A DNA stretch of 64,000 bases, taken from Pycnococcus provasolii (lineage: Eukaryota > Chlorophyta > Pseudoscourfieldiophyceae > Pseudoscourfieldiales > Pycnococcaceae). Position 1 is the first letter of the stretch. Each line of letters starts with the position of its first letter. The stretch is taken from positions 1 through 64,000 of the forward strand of contig OW568867.1 in assembly GCA_938743325.2 (NCBI GenBank). Direction: 5' to 3'. Below are positions 17,306 to 27,800 of the stretch, in pieces. The notes under the pieces are model-generated. The model had not been told where the DNA came from, made no database searches, and worked only from the letters and a program-made list of their open reading frames with translations. Made by a program: the position numbers and the translations under genes.

Positions 17306-18022
17306 CTAGCCGAAGGTAATCTGGCTGCCTCCACCGGGAGGGGCGAGCACACGGCTGGAGGTGCGGTCCGTGATGAAGTTGCCAACGTTCCTGTGAGAGT
17401 GCAACGCCAATGTTATTGTTGTTTTTATTGTTGTTTTTAGATTGAAAAGGGTGAGTACAAAGGTTTTTATGGGTTTAGAGTGACGCGAATCACCAAGGGC
17501 AACAAAACACAAAAGGTGAACGTACTGTCCGTCGGGGCGCGAGTACGCGTTCGCACGAAGTCCTGCCACCTGTCCCTGAGGCATACCAACCACGGCAGCG
17601 GCTTGCGGCGGCGCCGCAGGGGCTAATCCGTCGGTGGGAATGGCGCACGAGCTGTCGTTTTTACGTGTAGTTGGGTGTTAGTTTTCGGCCCGTTGTGTTA
17701 AGGTTCAGCGTATCGAAACTTACGCCTTGGGAGCCCAGTTCGCCTGTCCGGAGGCCGCGAACTCGTTGATGCGCTCGATGAGCGTCTCCTTGGAGCCCGC
17801 GGGACTGATGTTGAGCTCGCGGCAGAGCGTTCGCAGCTCGCCAAGCAGCATGCCCTTAAGGCGCGAGGGGGAGAGTTCCTGCACGGGTTTCTGCACGTTG
17901 TTTTGTTGTATGTCCTGCAGGACTTTCTTCGGTGCCTGCTGCACGTGCTGGACGTTGTTGTCGGCCGCGTCTCCTCCGAAGAGGTAGCCAGTGGACGTTG
18001 CGCCTCCTCCCCAGGAAGTCAT
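17306..18022 (-). CDS. SPIRAL1-like microtubule protein with an internal SAP domain (three exons)
   Basis: Three exons on the minus strand, 18022-17724, 17651-17526 and 17390-17306, join to 170 codons (169 aa). The introns are 72 and 135 bp and begin GTAAGT and GTACGT and end CAG. Exon 1 starts MTSWGGGATSTGYLFGGD, the N-terminal SPIRAL1 box. It then holds a SAP motif (MLLGELRTLCRELNIS, GSKETLIERINEF) at ~residues 65-95. Exon 3 ends NVGNFITDRTSSRVLAP plus PGGGSQITF, the C-terminal SPIRAL1 box. SPIRAL1 proteins bind plus-end cortical microtubules; SAP motifs usually bind scaffold or AT-rich DNA, sometimes RNA. I know of no SPIRAL1 protein with a SAP motif. It shares a 474-bp divergent promoter with SNF5. 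Confidence 0.85.
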
Positions 18023-18496
18023 GTTTGTATGTATGTGTGTGTGTGCGTGTTGTTGAGTGCGTGTGCTGTGTTTGAGAATGAAGGGGAGGAGAGAGGGCTC
18101 TCGAGAGGGGAGAGGGGAGAGGGGAGTTTGAGTTGACCCGCCGCGGGGAAGGGAAACGAAAGCTGTCGGGGGCAAAGCAACGGGCTCGAAGGCGCGGGAA
18201 GGGTATTCAAGGACGCGGGATTATTAACAACGACGCCCAACGCGTCTCGCGTGCAGGGTCGCGGAGGTGGGGAACACGTTCCCCACCACCTTCCCCAACG
18301 GATCTCTGTCTGCGGCGCAATTTGAACCCCGATTTCCAAACCCCGATATTCCCAAACCCCAAATCCCAGCCCCTCCGTCTCAGCCCCTCCCCTCGGCGCC
18401 GCGGCTGAATTCCTCACTGAATTCCTCCTCCTCCTCCTTCCCACCCGCGCTCGCGCTCGTGCAAACGGCGCACCGACGCACGGCAGAAACGCGGAC
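18023..18496. promoter_or_regulatory. Divergent promoter, SPIRAL1-like and SNF5 genes
   Basis: A purine tract of repeated GAGAGGGGA units (about 18085-18126) faces the left gene. A series of AAACCCC-type words (18320-18375) and CT-rich DNA faces the right gene. Nothing else was recognised. Confidence 0.45.
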
Positions 18497-19426
18497 ATGC
18501 AGTGCCTCATACCAATACGCGTGCACGTGGAACTGCCTGACGTGCCTGTTTTGAAAGACGCCTTCCTCTGGGACCCGACGGCACCGTATGCGAACGTCAA
18601 GCGATTCGCCGCAGGATGGGCGAAGGACCACGTCGAAACGAATGCAGGAAAAGATGCGCCAAAGGGAAAGTTAAGCAAGAGCGAAGAGGGACTTGTCAAC
18701 ACGCTCGCCGCGGCGATCGAGTCAGCCATGTTGCCGTACCTGCTGCATGCCATGCAGCAGGCGTGCCAGACGTCCAACCAGTATAACTTGAACGCAAGCT
18801 TGCTGAACAGAAATCAGGGACACGAAATGCTGTTCGTTGAGGCGAAGGTTGACGACAACAACGTCTTCCAAGACAGACTTGTCTGGCATGCGGATGCACG
18901 AAGCCTGCTATCCGCAGGCGACGCAGACGTCGCACGCATCGCGCGCACCACCGCGGCAGACTTGAACGTGCCGGAGGCGACGCAGGAGATTGCGTGCAAC
19001 CTTCGCGAGCAGGTGGACGCTGTACGCCGTCAGCGCTTGGGGCGCATACAGAGAAAGGAGAAGGATGACCGGACAATTCTTCCTTTTCCATCACTCGAGA
19101 ATCCTACGGGAACATGCAAGCCACGAGTTGCAAAGCCACCACCCAGGGTGGCGAAGAAAAGAGGCGTGAGTCGAATTGCCAAGGAGCGGCGCGCGTATAC
19201 GCCGCGTGTGATGAATGCCGCCGAGGCTGAGACTGCCTCTGCGAATGCAGCTGCCGCAGTTGCGCGTGCAAATGAAAAAACTGCTCCACCGCCACCGCCA
19301 GCTGCTCCAGCTGCTCCACCACCACCGGCGCCGCGCTCTGCGCTGCCGCCACCGCCGCCATCATATGCACTGCCGCCGCCGCCGCCATCATTTGGTTTTG
19401 CACCTCCACCGCCACCTCGTTGGTAA
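18497..19426 (+). CDS. SNF5/SMARCB1-type chromatin-remodelling subunit
   Basis: The product has 309 aa. The start MQCLIPIRVHVELPDVPVLK with DAFLWDP is repeat 1 of the SNF5 domain, and FQDRLVWHADARSLL followed by IACNLREQVDAVRRQRLGR is repeat 2. The SNF5 domain thus fills ~residues 4-185. The tail has a basic stretch and then poly-Pro runs (PPPPPAAPAAPP, ALPPPPPSYALPPPPPS). SNF5 (BSH in plants) is a core subunit of SWI/SNF complexes that slide nucleosomes. Length and start suit a plant-like BSH protein. The proline-rich tail is unusual and may be lineage-specific. It converges with the Pro-rich membrane protein. Confidence 0.85.
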   Translation: MQCLIPIRVHVELPDVPVLKDAFLWDPTAPYANVKRFAAGWAKDHVETNAGKDAPKGKLSKSEEGLVNTLAAAIESAMLPYLLHAMQQACQTSNQYNLNASLLNRNQGHEMLFVEAKVDDNNVFQDRLVWHADARSLLSAGDADVARIARTTAADLNVPEATQEIACNLREQVDAVRRQRLGRIQRKEKDDRTILPFPSLENPTGTCKPRVAKPPPRVAKKRGVSRIAKERRAYTPRVMNAAEAETASANAAAAVARANEKTAPPPPPAAPAAPPPPAPRSALPPPPPSYALPPPPPSFGFAPPPPPRW

Positions 19427-19603
19427 AAATTTTCTAACATGTTTTTCAAAAGCATTTTGTGTTATTCAAATGTAAAAAGTCAACCTGGTTTTTAACTGTT
19501 TCGTGTTCAAGATCGTCCGCACCACCTTCCCAAAACCAAATAACCATCCCCATTGCATCCGCAACTCGCGAGCTGCATCAACGGACAGTCGCTAAGTACT
19601 GAA

Positions 19604-20206
19604 TCAACGGCGCTTGCCGTAGTACCTATCACGGTACATGTCTGGGTTATCAACGAAGACGTAGATCGTGATAGCGAAAACGACTGAGGCGACGATGAGG
19701 GATGCGATACCGAGGGTCCGGCGCGTGCGATTGTCCTTCGCTGGAATGTGAATGCATGCCGAAATCCATCCGATGATGGGAATCCAAGACAGCAAGAATC
19801 CAGCGAGAGCGAAAGAAGTGCACGCGGAGTCATTTCTTGACGATGACGTCGTCGTCGCCGTTGTTGTCGTCGCTGGACCTATCGGCATTGGTATGGTTTG
19901 CTGTTGCTGTTGCTGCTGTTGCGGTGGTGGAGGAGTGGGACTGGACTGAATGTATGTCGCCGCCGATGATGGTGGTGGTGACGGCACGGGTGGATACATC
20001 GGCGGAGCCGATGGTGCAACATCTATTGTAGGAGTCGGTCCAGCATTCTGTGTATTTGTCCGTGCACTCAGTCCAAATCTTTCTCTCCATGAACGTTGTG
20101 GCTGTATCGGCGGCGGCACTGAAGGATACGTTGTTGTTGTACTGCCGCTAGTAGGCGGGGGTGGCGGTGCGGCAGCTGCTTCACCATGAGCGGGGCGTGA
20201 AAACAT
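19604..20206 (-). CDS. Pro/Gln-rich membrane protein with two C-terminal TM segments
   Basis: The product has 200 aa and no family that I recognise. Residues 1-~125 are low complexity: Pro-rich patches, a poly-Gln run of eight, and Thr/Ser runs. From ~128 there are two hydrophobic segments (CTSFALAGFLLSWIPIIGWI and ~155-180 including IASLIVASVVFAITIYVFV) separated by a short basic loop (PAKDNRTRR). It ends with a basic tail (RYYGKRR). The layout, with a long cytosolic disordered arm and a hairpin of two helices, suggests a membrane-shaping or adaptor role, but this is inference. Its upstream side is the AT-rich island. Confidence 0.7.
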   Translation of the reverse strand: MFSRPAHGEAAAAPPPPPTSGSTTTTYPSVPPPIQPQRSWRERFGLSARTNTQNAGPTPTIDVAPSAPPMYPPVPSPPPSSAATYIQSSPTPPPPQQQQQQQQTIPMPIGPATTTTATTTSSSRNDSACTSFALAGFLLSWIPIIGWISACIHIPAKDNRTRRTLGIASLIVASVVFAITIYVFVDNPDMYRDRYYGKRR

Positions 20207-21812
20207 GACTGCGAGCGAGCGTGCTGTGCGTCGTGCACGTCTTCTTCGACCCCGCGCTGCGAGCTAATGCCTAATGTATGTGCCGTGTGCGTCTTGTGCG
20301 GCAGCCTAGTGGTCGCAGCGATTGTCGGCGAGACGGCGAGCACGCGCACGTGCACGAGAAATGAAGAATGAAGAGTCGATGTGATGCCGGCTAACCCGGC
20401 TTCCTCCCTCAAGGAGACAAGGACTGATCCTTTTTTTTTAACGTTTACTAAGGTTACAATGCATAGTCTAACAACTATAAGATCCGAGTCGGTGTTTGTG
20501 CCTTCAGCTTCACGCAAGGAGCCAGTGAAGCTTCATCCGTGCCTAAAATCAACTGATGCAGCCGGCCCCGTCAGGTTCCGGCCTTCCGCGGGGTTATGTG
20601 ACGGATACAGGGGTCAGGGGATATACCCGTTTTTCTTTGGGGCACTCATCATGTAGTGTGGACGAACACCGTCGAAGGCCGTCGACCGTCGTGGTCAAGG
20701 TTGGCACGCGGAATATAATTTATATAAGACACTCCTTTATATAACTTATAACGCGATATATAATTTAAGGCCACGATAACCGGCGCCTCTAGGCGCGTGT
20801 CAAATAAATGCCTCGCTGGATCTCAATTTGTTTCTTTTTTTCCAATTTCAAGTTGAAGTGCATTTTGAGTGACGAGCGATGTATGTAGTCGAGAGAAAAG
20901 CACACACAACACATAGTACAAATTTTTTTAAAAACCATCGGAACAGGAACTCCATGGTTCACGCACAACAACTGACTCTCGCGGTGTCGAAATGCAAGGG
21001 AGATTTCTTCTTACACGTGAAGAAAAAATCGAACGGTGTTCTGGTAACCGTGTCAGACGAAGCAAAGTTAGCAAACGAGACTTTGCGAACATTGATTGGC
21101 CCATATGCCGACGCTATCGGTAAAGACTAAAGAGAAAAAGTTTTCATCAAGAGCGAAACGCGTTTCTCGCCAAAAGCATTCGAGAAGAGGTTGTTTGAAA
21201 TGGTGAAGCAGAGACTCAGCAACACTCCTATATGGCCGCCTTCGGATCAAATACCAAAGTGGTCTATCAACGTGATGGAGGTGACGTTGTCCTGACTACT
21301 CCCAACATTGTCTATCTCTGCACGGGAAAAACTGACTGAGTGCGCGCGCGATCATAATCCTTCCGTGCATGATCCTGATCACACTAAGATATGGCATCCT
21401 GTTGACGTGCGCTGTCTCAAAAAGACGTAATGATGATTCATCATCATATGAAGAACGATGGGTGGAGGGACGAGGGCATCAAGAGGGAGCACCGGCTTAT
21501 AACTCCTACTAGGGTAGGGTAGCATGACTGGCCATAAGTGGCAGGCAGCAAAGAAGAAAAGCGATACACTGATAGTCTATCATCACTACCACAACAAGAG
21601 GAAATAAAAAGCTTTAGCTGCCAGGGCGAGGTCGGGAATCATCCCAGGCATAACGATCTTGTATCGAACAGTAAGTACTCTTAACAAGTAGATTTTGGAA
21701 ATAATTTGGGCTAAAGTAGGTTGGTCTTGTTACCTTTTCCTTACTCTTCTTGCTCTCTCTTGTTAAAGTTTACATCATCACTCACTCACTCACTCACTCA
21801 CTCACATCATCA
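20207..21812. other. AT-richer 1.6-kb island without a recognised gene
   Basis: Between the start of the Pro-rich gene and the 3' end of the giant gene the composition drops clearly in GC. It holds a GCCGG/CCGGC hairpin near 20393-20407, an AT-rich run (20711-20768), a second small hairpin (GGCGCC, near 20781-20799), a CACT microsatellite (about 21777-21805), and an open frame of 83 codons (20879-21130) that matches no family I know. It has no rRNA or tRNA that I can see. A decayed transposon or a horizontally gained remnant is possible, but I cannot name a family. Confidence 0.4.
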
Positions 21813-24800
21813 TTAATTATCATCAACAAAGAAGCCTCGCACAGGATCTGCACTTCTCTCAAGCTCGTCCTCCATCTCCACGCTCACGCGCGCAAGGCGC
21901 GCTTCCAGGTAACCAGCCTCTCGCGCGAATGCCCTTTTCGCCTCCTCGTCAGCCTCGTGCATTAAGCGGCTCGTCGTTGACAGCTGGCGGTCGCTTTCCG
22001 ACGCCAGCGCCTCCGTTTCCTCGAGCGCTTGACGAAGGTCGCGAGCAAGACGGTCAATACCTTCGGCGGCTGACGTATCGAACGTCGCGTCCAGACTAGT
22101 CGCCAGATTGGCGTCAGACACAAATTCACTCGTCACCCTGCTTGGTAAAAGAGGAATCGGCTGTGCGGGAAAATTGCCCTCCCGTTGTTGTGCTCGTGCT
22201 CCGTCCTTCGACTGAATATTTGCATGCGTCGCAGTCGCCTCGCGAAGACCGCGCAGAACCGTTGCGTAGGAACATCGGAGTTCCCCGGATAAGGGGATCC
22301 ACCCGCCAAGCACAAGAACACCCATCGCCAACCTGAGCTGCTTCAGCGGAATGCGCGTTCCAAAGTTCGATGCAAGGATCTGCACACCGGCACCGAGCGG
22401 AAGCTGCAGGACGACGAGCGCGTGTGCATGTATGCCTGCTTCGCCAGCCGCCGCTGCGCCACGTACCGATCCCGCTCCTCCGCCACTCCGACGTGAAGCG
22501 CTTGCCTGTACGTTGCGAGCCCATGCACGCTGCGCAGCGCCTCTCGATTTCGCATCATCAAGCATTGACTCCAGCAGCGCAGCGACGGCATCTGCCGCAG
22601 CCTTTGCCATCGCGGGTACCTCGTCTTCCTTCTTTCTCACGTCCCAATGCGCGAACAGTGCAGCCGCACTAGACCCAGCCTCCACGCCATGCCGAATTGT
22701 CGTTAAGAAGGAGCGCGGGTGCACATCAATGTCCGTCGCACCCTTGGATGGTATGCAAGCGTCGACCATCGCGTGCACGTAGTGCAAGCCTGCATCGCTT
22801 AGACTGGGCACAATGCGGCGGAGCATCGTGGAAAGAGCACCGCGGTCAACCGCCGCGGCGGTTTTTGTCGCGCTCGGTGGAACGAGCTTGTCAAATATGG
22901 CACGTTTCTTCGATATGCTGAGAGCAGTTTCAAGTGATTTGAAGGGGTCGTCGCGCGGCGCATCTGCACTCACCTGGGACGGAAGTGAGGCTGGCATCCG
23001 AGTTTGCTCGATGGGCGCGAATAGCGAAGCAAGTACAACCTCTGGCGCAGCCTCGTCGCTAGGGTCTGAGATCTGCGTTTCCGCCGAATCTGCAGCCAAC
23101 TTTGCCTTTCCCCGTTCGATTCGACGCGTCTCCTCCTCAGCTCGCAGGCGAGCCTCTTCTTCCTGGCGCATCTTTTCCTGTTGGACTCGATGCGCCTCAT
23201 CCTCAGCCTTCTTTGCCTCGGCTCGCAGGCGAGCCTCCTCTTCCTCGCGCATTTGAATGCGACGCGCTTCCGCAGCCTGTTCCTCAGCTCGAATACGCGC
23301 CTCTTCCTCCTGTTGCATGCGGATGCGACGCGCTTCCGCAGCCGTAGCCTCTGCTCGCTCGCGCGACTCCTTTTCCTCTTGGAGGCGAATGCGACGCGCT
23401 TCCGCAGCCGCCGCCTCTTCTCGATCCCGCTGCTGCTGGACATATCGAGCCTTCGTAGCCTCCACCTCCGCCGCCGCCTCCGCCGCCGCCGCCGGCTCCT
23501 GCGTCCGAACCGGCTCCTGCTCAGACATATCAGGAGTCACGGCAAAAACCCCTCGACCCCGCCTCGGCATTGACGTGGTCAACGTTGTCGCCGCCGCCGC
23601 CGCCGCCGCCGTCGCCGCCGCCGCTGTCGCTTCCTGCTCAATGCGTGGCATCTCAGGTAACGAAAAATCCGCAATTCCGTCACGCATCTGCTGCTCCAGC
23701 GCATCAACCCATCCAGCAAAGCGAATGTTCTTCGCCCTTTCCTCACGCATGTATAACTGCATCCATTCCGAAGTGGCAGGACCAAGGGCACCCTCGCCAC
23801 GGCCCCGGACAGATTGACGTGCGGACGCAACACCTCGAGCCACGCCAAGCCATTCGCTCGTTGGCAGCTCCGGAGTTGCGGGTGGTCGTGCGCCTGGCGA
23901 CACGGGTGGCAGCGGCGAGTCCACACCCCTTGCTCCGTCCATTTTTGCTAAAATGGCCTGCACGCGTCGCTTTCGATTTTGCGTGCTAATTGAAGACGAA
24001 GACAACGGTGCGAGATCGTCCTCCAGCGCAAGGCTATCGTGAGCACCAGAAGAACTTTCAGCTGCCCTTCCGTCAACGTTTCTGTACGATTCCGCAACCA
24101 AGCGAGCAGCTTCCACAGCCGCGCGCATTTCCTCCGCAACAAGGCGTAGCTCCGCCGCCGCTGCACGAGCATCTGTCGACGCAGAAACTGCCGCCGTCGG
24201 CGTCCCGTCTCGTCGTGAATCGGCTCTAGCAGGAGATGGTATCGTGCGAGGAGTTGGATGATCTGAATCAATCTCGCCGTCCATCTGAGAGGGAAAGGAG
24301 AGAGTGTCATCTGCGGCTGTGGCGACCTCCGATACCAAGCCAAAGCTGTGCGGATCAGAATCGTCGCTGCCGATAAATTGACGCGGCGGCGTGGATGGTA
24401 ACGTCGCTTCCTCTTGATGTGAATCGTCATGTCGCGGTGGAGAACGCATTGGCGATGGCGATGGGCGAACTGGTGTTGTCTGCGTCGCCATCGCTTGTGG
24501 CAACACGTCACCATCCAAACTGTCCATATAGTCACTGCCTTCGCGATGACTAGCCTGTGTGGCGGCGTGTCGACCATGAGCATTCGTGCTCGCCTGTGTA
24601 CCAGCAACACGGTGTGCTACACCCAAGGATGCTTGCGTCGACGCCTCAGATGTTTGCTGTTCATCAAACTTGCGAGATGTGGATGCTAGTCGTAGAGGTG
24701 CCGGTGCACCACCAACCCGTTCGTTGTTCAAAGCGTGCACCAAACGTCGACGCGATGGCCCTTGGTCATATTCAGCTGCTGGCTGTGCAGCAACATCGAA

Positions 24801-27800
24801 TGACGGGGTTGACGAAGCTTTGACACCGAAGCGAAGCAAGGTGTGCCGAGGTCTTCCGCCCCGCCGCGCGAAACCCGACGAGACCCCACTTCTGCCAGCG
24901 ATTCTGTACAGCTCCCGAATGTCACCGTCTGGATGTGCAACTGGTGCCGAGTCAGTCTCGAAGAGCGGGTTGAATGCCGCCATTGGCAGAGCACGCGATC
25001 GGACACGGTGTCGCCTACGACGTGAAGTCGGGACAGGAAATTTATCCTCCTCGGGAACGGGAGCGGCGTCACTGTCACTTTCATCCTCGGAGCTGCTTTC
25101 GTCTGCGGCCTGCAAAAATGTGTCGACGAAGCGCTCATCAGCCTCGTCCCACGGAATGGCGCGAACAAGGTCTACGTAAGACGGCCTTGCACCCTTCTGC
25201 CACCCGTCGCACTGCACCTCGACGCCGACGCGTTCTCCGAGCCCAATTCCTACTTGTGCCTCTGCCTCACCACTCGGCGGCTGATGCGGAACGGTCGCCG
25301 CATCTGCTGTTGGATGTTCAACCTCAGTCGCAGCAGCCACAAGCTGCGCAAGTGACGCGCCAAATCCTTGCGCGGAATCCCTCGTTTGCACCACTGCCGC
25401 AGACGATGCATCTTGCATGGTGGCGACTGCCGAAATCGATGCATCAACGACAGATGCGGAATCTGTCTGCGTTAGAGCTGTCTGGTCCTGGCGAGGAGTA
25501 ACCTGCGTTTCACTGTGCGTCACATCGACACGCGCACGTTCAGCAGCGGCCTTCGCGGCAATAGTAGCAGAGGCAGCCTGTGCACGCGCCATCATAATGG
25601 CCGCGGTTGTTGCGTGCCTGGACACAAGATTTTCTGGGATCTCTGCCGGTGCGTCCTCAGTCGGTGCGTCCTCAGTCAGCGTTGTGATCTGCGTTGCAGA
25701 TGCGTGCACTTCGTCGTCAGGGAAATCGGATCTTCCGCCAAATTCAATCACGAGAGCATCTCGCTTGGTAGGTTGGGTGGCTTCCAAATCAGGTTCCCTC
25801 GCAAGAATCGAAACGTCCGCTATAGCAGGCTCTGCTTCCTCTTCGGTCTGTTCCACTACTTCTTCAACAACAGTGTCTCTTGCGTCGTCGGTTTGTGCAA
25901 TATTTGCATCGTCTGTCATCGGCTCCACTGCAGATTCCTTTTGAAGTTCTCCCTCCTCTTGTATTTCCTCTTGTATTTCCTCTTGTATTTCGACTTCCTC
26001 CGCCTCCACTTCCTCCACCTCCTCCTCCACCTCCACCTCATCCACCTCCTTCTTCTCCTCTTCCACGCGCACCTCTGCCTGTGCCGAAGGCTCCGGCTCC
26101 GGCTCCGGCTCCGGCTCCAGCTCCGACTCAGGAGTGTGCACTATGTGCATGTCAGCCATTTCATCAATCGGCATCCAGACATGATCCAGTCTCGGCAGCG
26201 AAGATGCATTAGGTCGAGCTGCTTCAACCAGCATTTCGGCCGTGGCACGAGCCTCTTCGACTGCCGCCCCATCAGGCAGCGACACCGCTATCGCAGCAAG
26301 CGCTGAAGCATCGCATTCTTCGTTGCTCACGCACTGTTCGAGTGCGACTGTGTACCGGGCTACCATAGTTGCATATCGTGCACGGACACGGTTCTTCGCC
26401 TGCGCGAGGTTGGACTCGTGCTGTGACGCGGCATCATCGCCTGCTGCGGATGTTTCCGTCTCCATTGAACGCCAAAGCTGAAGAACCTTGCGTAGTGCAG
26501 GCTTCAGGCGAACCTGTGCCTCGCGCATGGCAGACTCCATGGTGTCAGCAGCATGTCCCGCTACGCCGATCGTTGCACTGCCATCGATAGTACGCAGTTG
26601 AACGAGGCAGACGGATGTGGCTTCGAGGACAGAGCGGTGGGCCCACGCAACGACTGCAGCGCCTGCGCCAGCGCCGGCGGGATCAAAGAGAGATCCAGGA
26701 ACGCGTCGTGCTGTATCAAAGAAGAAAGCGGCAAGAGCCAGAGCCTCGAAAAACACCTTGGAAGCTTCCTCGCCATTTGCAACACGCCGCGCGGCACTCA
26801 CGCATGCACTAATGTCCGCCAACGTCGCCAGGCAGAGTCCAATGCATGCGTTACCAAGCACGTGCTGGCGTGCGCTCCATCTCACCTCGTCCGCATCAGC
26901 TTTTGCATCTTCCTCCTCTTCGACGAGTGCACCACCCTCTTCGACGAGCGTCTTTGCGACAAACGTAAAATCACCCGTGTTTGACACGAGCGCACGCATG
27001 GGAGCTTGCAGGAGGAGCTGCGTGGCAACGACTGCGCACCACCTCGCCTGGCGCAGCGCGCGATCTGTGTGAAGCTTCACGCCCCCCCGAGGGGTGCGTG
27101 GAGAACTCGCACCTCCCGCAGTCGCCACCCCAGCTGCCGCAACGCAAGCGGCTGCTGCAAAGTGCACGCGAAGCGTCAGGTGGCAACAAAGATCGTTCGC
27201 GATGGAGGTTAGGGTCGTACCAAAGGCTTCGTTGGAGTCAGCCGCGATGCTTGCCACCGCTGATCGCATCGAAGCGAGTGTCCGCACGGCGTCAGCAATT
27301 GATTCGTCCGAGCATGATTGCGTGCCGTTCGCCATGAGCGAATCGGCCACCGCGGCAGCGACCATGTCATGAGCTACTGGCACCAGAGCATCACGCGCCG
27401 CGACGGCAGGAGCTGAAGCAACGAACGCCACCAGAGTGGCGGCTGGGACGCTGCGACATGCTGCCGCGGCGGCGTCATCAGCGCTTGCGTCGTCGAAGGC
27501 AATCGTTTCGATCGCAGCCCGAGCACTTGTTTCGTACTGACGTAGCGTGAATCCAGCAGCAAATAGGTGGAGAGAAAGCTCGGAGCGGCGCCACTCTGTG
27601 CCTGTTCTTTTTGAGATTGCTTCTGCGATAACTTTTGCAGCATCGCGCAACGCACTTACGAGCTTGGCATCATCAGTCTTACCAGCTGCAAGCACGCATC
27701 TCGCCCATTCGCGCAGCGCGCCGTCGGGACGGCCACCATCACGTTGAATGAGCACCGCTGCATGCGCTCCGTCCATGTCCTGTTGCAATTCCACCTGCTC

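Noticed and set aside
20879-21130. 83-codon frame in the AT-rich island
   Set aside because: No family, start context or neighbour supports it; kept only as a note in the island entry.
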